Shown here piece after piece: positions 1 through 4,526 of a DNA stretch of 7,259 nucleotides (positions are counted from its first letter, which is position 1; each line of letters begins with the position of its first letter). The stretch spans positions 1 to 7,259 of the forward strand of contig JAUVIT010000076.1 of the NCBI GenBank assembly GCA_030592605.1. The letters are read 5' to 3'. Below the pieces are notes generated by a model. That model was given only the letters and a program-made list of their open reading frames with translations, had not been told where the DNA came from and did no database searches. The translations under genes and the position numbers were made by a program. Source of the DNA: Bacteroidota bacterium (GTDB taxonomy: Bacteria; Bacteroidota; Bacteroidia; Bacteroidales; GCA-2748055).

Positions 1-1
1 C

Positions 2-460
2 ATGGAGAAACTGGACGAGGGACCACTGACCGGTTCATACGCCCGTGACATCCGCGTCTATGTATATGACGGTAAGATGCACCCTGTTGACTCCAATGAG
101 ATCTCCTTTATGCTGGCTGGACGACACGCCTTCAGCCAGGCCTTCAAGATAGCCGGTCCTAAGATCATGGAGCCGGTTTACGAAGTAGAGGTGCTGGTAC
201 CCTCCGACTACATGGGTGATGTAATGAGTGATCTACAGGGACGCCGTGCCATCGTACAGGGTATGGCCAGCGAAAAGGGCTTTGAAAAGATCACAGCTAA
301 AGTACCCCTGGCGGAGATGAATAAATACTCCACTTCACTGAGCTCACTGACCAGTGGACGTGCCATGTATAGTATGAAGTTCGATGAGTATGCACAGGTG
401 CCTGGAGAGATCCAGGATGAACTGTTGAAAGCATACGCAGCTGAACAGGAGGAGGAGTAG
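2..460 (+). CDS. fusA: Elongation factor G-type translocase, C-terminal part (5' end outside window)
   Basis: The visible 152 residues are the end of domain IV and all of domain V of an EF-G family translational GTPase, which drives tRNA-mRNA translocation on the ribosome in the cytoplasm. Recognisable blocks are GPLTGS, DGKMHPVDSNE (domain IV), the EPVYEVEVLVPSDYMGDVMSDLQGRRA stretch in shortened form (EPVYEVEV and MGDVMSDLQGRR), VPLAEMNKYS and LTSGRAMYSMKFDEY (domain V). The GTPase domain lies upstream of the window, so the first ATG here is internal and not a start. Canonical EF-G usually has a GSYHDVDSSE-type loop where this protein has GKMHPVDSNE, and the tail (LLKAYAAEQEEE) is longer and acidic. 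This suggests the second Bacteroidota paralogue (EF-G2-like) rather than the housekeeping copy, but the distinguishing N-terminus is absent. The gene ends in TAG and is followed by a strong terminator. Family certain; paralogue assignment is inference. Confidence 0.93.
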   Translation: MEKLDEGPLTGSYARDIRVYVYDGKMHPVDSNEISFMLAGRHAFSQAFKIAGPKIMEPVYEVEVLVPSDYMGDVMSDLQGRRAIVQGMASEKGFEKITAKVPLAEMNKYSTSLSSLTSGRAMYSMKFDEYAQVPGEIQDELLKAYAAEQEEE

Positions 461-484
461 AAAATACTTCAGGATTAATAAAAC

Positions 485-558
485 GGGCCCTTAAAATCTT
501 CGCAAGCGAACCGAGCTTGCGAGCTCAGCGAAGCTAATATTTATAGGGGCCCTTTTTT
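485..558 (+). terminator. Rho-independent terminator after the EF-G gene, with branched inner hairpins
   Basis: Outer arms gggccc (485-490) and gggccc (547-552) pair perfectly and are followed directly by six T (553-558), the standard intrinsic terminator layout. The 56-base interior is itself structured. It has cttcgc (498-503) with gcgaag (528-533), gagct (513-517) with agctc (522-526), and an alternative 8-base pairing of tcgcaagc (500-507) with gcttgcga (515-522). The element starts 25 bases after the fusA-type stop codon, so it should end that transcript. Confidence 0.82.
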
Positions 559-627
559 ATTATCCTTTCGTCTCTCACCTCCAGTCCCGGGGCAGTATGG
601 ACTTAGGGAATTGAAACCTGATTACAT

Positions 628-656
628 AAAGGGCATCCATGATGGGGGCCCTTTTT
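628..656 (+). terminator. Second rho-independent terminator
   Basis: Arms aaagggc (628-634) and gcccttt (648-654) pair perfectly. An inner atc/gat pairing (635-637 with 641-643) extends the stem, and the T-tract runs 652-656. It lies about 70 bases past the first terminator and shares its 12-base 3' arm plus T-tract, ggggcccttttt. It probably acts as a back-up terminator that insulates the downstream ATPase gene from fusA read-through. Confidence 0.72.
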
Positions 657-732
657 GCTTTGATCAGGTGCTGGGAGGGAGTACTCATTTGCAGTACAAA
701 ACAAACGTTATCTTCAGTATTATTATAACTAT

Positions 733-763
733 TTTGAAGTTATGTTGATTTTTGCTATATTTC
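733..763 (+). promoter_or_regulatory. Candidate Bacteroidota-type promoter for the ATPase gene
   Basis: TTTG at 733-736 and TATATTTC at 756-763 match the Bacteroidota -33 (TTTG) and -7 (TAnnTTTG) elements, the latter with one mismatch at the last base. The 19-base spacer is within the usual range. The -7 box ends only 4 bases before the ATG at 768, so transcription would begin at or just inside the annotated start codon. That implies a leaderless message or a start at Met9 (792). A weaker alternative pair, TTTG 688-691 and TATCTTCA 709-716, would leave a normal leader but fits less well. Confidence 0.42.
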
Positions 764-767
764 ACCC

Positions 768-1898
768 ATGATTCCCCGGATACCTCTCCACATGATCACC
801 AGCAGGTTTAAGCGTCAAAGGGCCATTATCATCTATGGCCCCCGTCAATGCGGAAAAACGACCCTGCTAAAGATGATCACCCCTCAACTGGATGGGGATT
901 ACATGTGGCTAAACGGTGACGATCATGCGGATGCCGCTTTGCTCTCGGACAACTCAAGAGAGCGATTAAAAAGAGTTATTGCTAAGAATAAGTACCTCAT
1001 TATTGATGAAGCCCAGGAAATAGACGAGATTGGGAGAAAAATCAAGATCATCATTGATTCCCTCCCTGGTGTTTGCCCGATCCTGTCAGGATCATCAGCT
1101 TTCGAATTGGCAAATAAGTTGAATGAGCCTCTGACCGGGCGCAAATTTGAGATCTTTCTGTATCCCATGGCCTTTTCCGAAATGTCGGCACATCATAGTC
1201 TTAGAAAAGAGATTCAGCAGATTGAGAGCAGATTGATTTTTGGTTCCTATCCGGAAATTGTTACGAATCCCGGACAGGAGAAAGATTTGTTAACAGAACT
1301 GAGCAGCAGCTACCTGTACAAAGATGTCTTCAAATATGGAAACATCCGAAAACCTAAAGAACTGGAGAAAATTGTCACCTTGCTTGCATGGCAGGTTGGA
1401 CATGAAGTGAATATATCGGAATTAGCCGGAGAAGCCAGAATAGCTTCCCACACGGTTGAACGTTATATCGACCTACTACAGAAAGCATTTATTATCTTCG
1501 AATTGCCTGCTTTTTCCAGAAACCTGAGAAACGAGATAAAAAAGAACAAAAAGATATATTTTCTTGACAACGGGATCCGTAATACCCTGATCGGAAATCT
1601 GGGTCCTTTGGCAAATAGAAGTGATGTAGGAGCACTATGGGAAAACTACCTGGTATCGGAAAGACACAAGCGAAATACCTTCCTTGGTTTTCATGGTTAC
1701 AAATATTTCTGGCGAACCAGGCAACAGCAAGAAATTGACTACCTTGAGGAAGCAGATGGTAAAATCAAGGCCTTCGAATTCAAATGGAATCCTGACAAAA
1801 AAGCCAAGTTCCCGCTCACCTTCACCAGAAATTATCCTGTACACAGTACGATGGTGGTAAATCCAGGCAACTACGATCTTTTTCTATCGGCAGATTGA
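768..1898 (+). CDS. ATP-binding protein, AAA_14 / DUF4143 family
   Basis: This 376-residue protein has the full architecture of the AAA_14-DUF4143 ATPases. The Walker A is GPRQCGKTT (24-32) and the Walker B is LIIDEAQ (77-83). A sensor-1-like SGSSAFEL follows (107-114), then the family block LTGRKFEIFLYPMAFSE (122-138) with a conserved Arg, FGSYPEIV (158-165) and YLYKDVF (182-188). A winged-helix-like segment covers about 214-245, followed by KIYFLDNGIRN (262-272). The C-terminal DUF4143 part carries EIDY (322-325) and FEFK (336-339), the pattern of a PD-(D/E)xK nuclease-like fold, with D324, E337 and K339 as the candidate site. No signal peptide or membrane segment is seen, so it should be cytoplasmic. 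The biological role of the family is not established. Members are common in anaerobes and Bacteroidota, often as isolated, patchily distributed genes, and this one also stands alone between terminators and a convergent operon. Its codons look somewhat more AT-rich than those of its neighbours, consistent with transfer, though I did not measure this. The start could be Met1 or Met9 (792). Both keep the Walker A. Confidence 0.88.
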   Translation: MIPRIPLHMITSRFKRQRAIIIYGPRQCGKTTLLKMITPQLDGDYMWLNGDDHADAALLSDNSRERLKRVIAKNKYLIIDEAQEIDEIGRKIKIIIDSLPGVCPILSGSSAFELANKLNEPLTGRKFEIFLYPMAFSEMSAHHSLRKEIQQIESRLIFGSYPEIVTNPGQEKDLLTELSSSYLYKDVFKYGNIRKPKELEKIVTLLAWQVGHEVNISELAGEARIASHTVERYIDLLQKAFIIFELPAFSRNLRNEIKKNKKIYFLDNGIRNTLIGNLGPLANRSDVGALWENYLVSERHKRNTFLGFHGYKYFWRTRQQQEIDYLEEADGKIKAFEFKWNPDKKAKFPLTFTRNYPVHSTMVVNPGNYDLFLSAD

Positions 1899-1915
1899 AA
1901 AAATTCGATGGTTCT

Positions 1916-2476
1916 CTACTTCAATAGCTCCTTCAGCTTACTATCCAGGTATTCGCCCTTAAGGCTTTTGGCAACAATAACACCACTCCCATCGATCAGG
2001 AAGTTTGCAGGAATGCTCATTACCCCATACATGGCTGCAGGGACAGATTGCCAGTATTTCAGATCGCTTACATGGGATTCCCACACCAAATCGTCTTTCT
2101 CAATGGCAGCGACCCAGGCCTCCATACTCCTGTCAAGGGATACCCCGTAAACAGTAAAACCCGATCCATTGACAAACTCTTTATCCTTAAAACGATGATA
2201 GGATTTAACCAGATTAGGATTTTCATGCCGGCAGGGGGAACACCAGGCAGCCCAGAAATCGATCAGGACCATCCTACCCCGTAGGGAGGAGAGGGAAATC
2301 TTCTCCCCATCTGGGGATTCAAAAACAAGTTCAGGAGCCCTGTCACCAATATCGATTCCGGTTTTTACTCCGTTCTGCTCCTCTGCCGGAGCCTTGGTAA
2401 GGGTCCCATTCCCACCCCTGGAACTACAGGATATAAGAAACAGGGAGGTAATAATAAGGTATAATACAGTTTTCAT
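1916..2476 (-). CDS. TlpA-like thioredoxin-fold lipoprotein (thiol-disulfide oxidoreductase)
   Basis: This is a 186-residue exported protein. A short basic start and hydrophobic stretch (4-16) end in a lipobox-like LISC, with Cys17 the predicted lipidated residue. A Ser/Gly-rich linker of about 25 residues follows. The thioredoxin fold of the AhpC/TSA-Redoxin type begins at IGDRAPEL (43-50) and contains DFWAAWCSPCRHENP (73-87) with redox cysteines C79 and C82. It also contains GVSLDRS (111-117) and the cis-proline loop SIPANFLID (154-162, P156). It therefore probably reduces or isomerises disulfides, or supports cytochrome c maturation, at the periplasmic face of a membrane. The substrate cannot be told from sequence. 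It starts 44 bases after murA ends and is the last gene of the minus-strand cluster, with no clear terminator behind it. It is shorter than ResA/TlpA proteins with an N-terminal DUF4369 domain, which is absent here. Confidence 0.9.
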   Translation of the reverse strand: MKTVLYLIITSLFLISCSSRGGNGTLTKAPAEEQNGVKTGIDIGDRAPELVFESPDGEKISLSSLRGRMVLIDFWAAWCSPCRHENPNLVKSYHRFKDKEFVNGSGFTVYGVSLDRSMEAWVAAIEKDDLVWESHVSDLKYWQSVPAAMYGVMSIPANFLIDGSGVIVAKSLKGEYLDSKLKELLK

Positions 2477-2520
2477 ATTTCAGATTTAGGCTTGTGGTCA
2501 AAGTTAAGAAATCTTGTAGA

Positions 2521-3828
2521 TTAAGGTTCCCGATGGATGGAGGCACCCAGCCTGTTGAGCCTGGCATCGATGTTTTCATAGCCCCGGTCGATCTGCTCAA
2601 TATTGTAGATCGTACTGGTTCCTTCAGCCGACATGGCTGCAATCAGCAAGGCTACTCCTGCACGAATATCGGGCGAGGACATGGTGGTGGATCGGAGACG
2701 GATGTCATGATTCAGTCCGATTATGGTAGCCCGGTGTGGATCGCACAGAATAATCTGTGCTCCCATATCTATTAGCTTATCCACGAAAAAGAGGCGGCTC
2801 TCAAACATCTTCTGGTGGATTAGTATGCTGCCTTTCGCCTGAGTAGCAGTTACCAGGATAACACTCAAAAGATCGGGAGTCAGCCCGGGCCATGGAGCAT
2901 CTGCAATGGTCATAATGGCACCGTCGATGAAGGTTTCAATGGTATAGTGCTCTTGTGCAGGAACATAAAGGTCTTCCCCGCGCCTTTCCAGTGTGATGCC
3001 CAGGCGTTGAAAAGAGCCAGGAATTATGCCAAGCTGTTCAAAGGCCACATCTTTAATGGTGAGCTCAGACTTTGTCATGGCAGCCATCCCGATAAAACTA
3101 CCCACCTCAATCATATCGGGTAATATGGTGTGTTCGCATCCTCCCAGGGAATCCACTCCATGGATGGTAAGCAGGTTGGATCCTATGCCATCAATGGTGG
3201 CTCCCATCCGGACCAACATCTTACAGAGCTGCTGAATATAGGGCTCACAGGCTGCATTGTATATGGTCGTTGTTCCCTCTGCCATCACAGAGGCCATAAT
3301 AATATTGGCTGTTCCGGTTACCGATGCCTCATCCAGGTGCATGTAGGTCCCCTTCAACCTGGAGGCATTTACCTTGTAAAAGTTCTCGGCATGATCAAAA
3401 TCAAAGGTGGCTCCCAGTGCCTGGAAACCAAGGAAATGGGTATCGAGTCTTCTCCGTCCGATTTTATCCCCTCCGGGCTTGGGCAGCACTGCTTTCCCAT
3501 AACGGGCCAGCAGCGGACCCAGGATCATCACAGATCCCCGGAGAGATGCACTTTGCTGAATATAGGCATCGGTGAGGAAATAAGTGAGATCAACCTCGGT
3601 CGCACGGAAACGGTACGAACTATCGCTAAGTTGTTCAATATCAACACCCAAATCCCGAAGTAGCTGGATTAGCAAGAGCACATCCTTGATTCGTGGAAGG
3701 TTTTCAATGGTAACAGCCTCAGAAGTCAGCAGGGTGGCACATAGAATCTGAAGTGCTTCATTTTTGGCACCCTGGGGTGTGATCTCCCCTTTCAGGCGTT
3801 TTCCTCCCTCAATGTGAAACTTCCCCAT
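2521..3828 (-). CDS. murA: UDP-N-acetylglucosamine 1-carboxyvinyltransferase (MurA), Asp-type active site
   Basis: MurA transfers enolpyruvate from PEP to UDP-GlcNAc, the first committed step of peptidoglycan synthesis, in the cytoplasm. At 435 residues it is complete and slightly longer than the 419-residue E. coli enzyme. Visible signatures are QGAKNEAL (19-26, with K22 and N23 that bind substrate), LRGSVMILGPLLAR (96-109), the catalytic loop GGDKIGRRRLDTH (119-131), the substrate-contacting VTGTANIIMA (170-179), and TPDLLS (317-322) with D319 equivalent to the catalytic base Asp305. The loop residue that is Cys115 in E. coli, the target of fosfomycin, is Asp121 here. This change is known from Mycobacterium, Chlamydia and Borrelia MurA, where activity is retained and the drug does not bind covalently. 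I believe it is also usual in Bacteroidota. The gene lies 18 bases after the DUF4290 gene and 44 bases before the TlpA-like gene. No strong Shine-Dalgarno sequence precedes the ATG. Confidence 0.97.
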   Translation of the reverse strand: MGKFHIEGGKRLKGEITPQGAKNEALQILCATLLTSEAVTIENLPRIKDVLLLIQLLRDLGVDIEQLSDSSYRFRATEVDLTYFLTDAYIQQSASLRGSVMILGPLLARYGKAVLPKPGGDKIGRRRLDTHFLGFQALGATFDFDHAENFYKVNASRLKGTYMHLDEASVTGTANIIMASVMAEGTTTIYNAACEPYIQQLCKMLVRMGATIDGIGSNLLTIHGVDSLGGCEHTILPDMIEVGSFIGMAAMTKSELTIKDVAFEQLGIIPGSFQRLGITLERRGEDLYVPAQEHYTIETFIDGAIMTIADAPWPGLTPDLLSVILVTATQAKGSILIHQKMFESRLFFVDKLIDMGAQIILCDPHRATIIGLNHDIRLRSTTMSSPDIRAGVALLIAAMSAEGTSTIYNIEQIDRGYENIDARLNRLGASIHREP

Positions 3829-3846
3829 GGATCAGATATAAACTGA

Positions 3847-4491
3847 CTACTGCTTGTGCTGGTGTTGCTGGTATTGGTGCTTGCCCTTTTTACCGCCACC
3901 CTTTTTCTTGGGATTGATGGGACGGTTCTTAGCAAGGATATCCTTGGTTTCAGGCAATTTCAGATCGGGATTCGCTATTAGAATGCCTCCTGAGAGTGTC
4001 TTCATATCTGTAAAAATCTCACTGTCGCTTACAGCCTCCCTGTTCCAGGTGAGATATGATTTTTTCATATGGTAAGCAATCATCTTCACCAGATCGTCTT
4101 TCTCCTCGCCAGCTTCCAGGGCAACTGCTTTTTCGATCATCAGGACAATAGAGCGGCCATAGTGCTTCTTGGCAATCCTCCTGTGCTGATGATAAGGAAC
4201 CTTGTCAGGCTTGCTCTGCAATGACTCTGGCTCAGGCCAGGGGTAAGGCGAATCAATATCAAGATCAAAATCAGCAATGATGGCCAGGTGATCCCAGAGT
4301 TTATGTTTAAAATCGTTCACATCCCTCAGATGTGGATTGAGGTTTCCCATCACGCCTATTACCGTCTTGGCTGCCTTGTTACGCTCGTCACGATCCTCAA
4401 TGGTCTTGATATGGTTCACCATCTTTTGGATATTCCTTCCATATTCAGGCAGGATCAACTTCTTTCGGCTGGAATTATAATCGTATGTCAT
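3847..4491 (-). CDS. DUF4290 domain-containing protein
   Basis: This 214-residue protein matches the Bacteroidota DUF4290 family, whose function is unknown. Family hallmarks visible are YNSSRKKLILPEYGRNIQKMV (5-25 region), IEDRDERNKAAK, DVNDFKHKLWDHLAIIADFDLDID (in the 57-80 region) and PYPWPEPE. The body is rich in charged, probably helical segments. There is no signal peptide, membrane helix or obvious catalytic motif, so it is likely a cytoplasmic soluble protein. The last ~22 residues form a low-complexity basic tail of Lys/Gly followed by Gln/His (KKKGGGKKGKHQYQQHQHKQ), suggesting a disordered nucleic-acid- or metal-binding extension. It sits 35 bases after pcrA and 18 bases before murA. 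Adjacency of DUF4290 to murA is, to my memory, recurrent in this phylum and hints at a cell-envelope or division link, but this is inference. The A-rich leader before the ATG lacks a strong Shine-Dalgarno site. Confidence 0.9.
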   Translation of the reverse strand: MTYDYNSSRKKLILPEYGRNIQKMVNHIKTIEDRDERNKAAKTVIGVMGNLNPHLRDVNDFKHKLWDHLAIIADFDLDIDSPYPWPEPESLQSKPDKVPYHQHRRIAKKHYGRSIVLMIEKAVALEAGEEKDDLVKMIAYHMKKSYLTWNREAVSDSEIFTDMKTLSGGILIANPDLKLPETKDILAKNRPINPKKKGGGKKGKHQYQQHQHKQ

Positions 4492-4526
4492 TGTTTGAAA
4501 TTTTTTACAAAAGTACTTCTTTCTTT

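Larger units (their letters stand above)
461..767. other. Intergenic region between fusA-type gene and ATPase gene
   Basis: This 307-base stretch holds two plus-strand terminators (485-558, 628-656) and, at its right end, a candidate promoter for the ATPase gene. A small dyad, gtact (681-685) and agtac (693-697) around a 7-base loop, lies upstream of that promoter. It could be an operator, but a 5-base arm is short enough to be chance. The 67 bases between the two terminators (561-627) contain no ORF, tRNA-like fold or recognised RNA element. Confidence 0.6.

Noticed and set aside
561..627. Possible small RNA or tRNA between the two terminators
   Set aside because: No cloverleaf, T-loop or promoter pattern is visible in these 67 bases.
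681..697. Inverted repeat gtact-N7-agtac upstream of the ATPase promoter
   Set aside because: Arms of 5 bases are too short to call an operator without a conserved second copy.
923..1168. Minus-strand ORF of 81 codons inside the ATPase gene
   Set aside because: It lies wholly within a well-supported gene on the other strand, and its translation has no recognisable domain.
2470..2500. Possible promoter (TAAATCTG on the minus strand) just before the TlpA-like gene
   Set aside because: There is no TTTG at the right distance, the nearest being only 10 bases away, and the box is about 6 bases from the ATG. Read-through from murA is more likely.
3130..3663. Plus-strand ORF of 177 codons opposite murA
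   Set aside because: It is long, but it lies antisense to a highly conserved MurA and its translation is low-order and Cys/Gly/His-rich with no family resemblance. The open frame follows from murA codon use.
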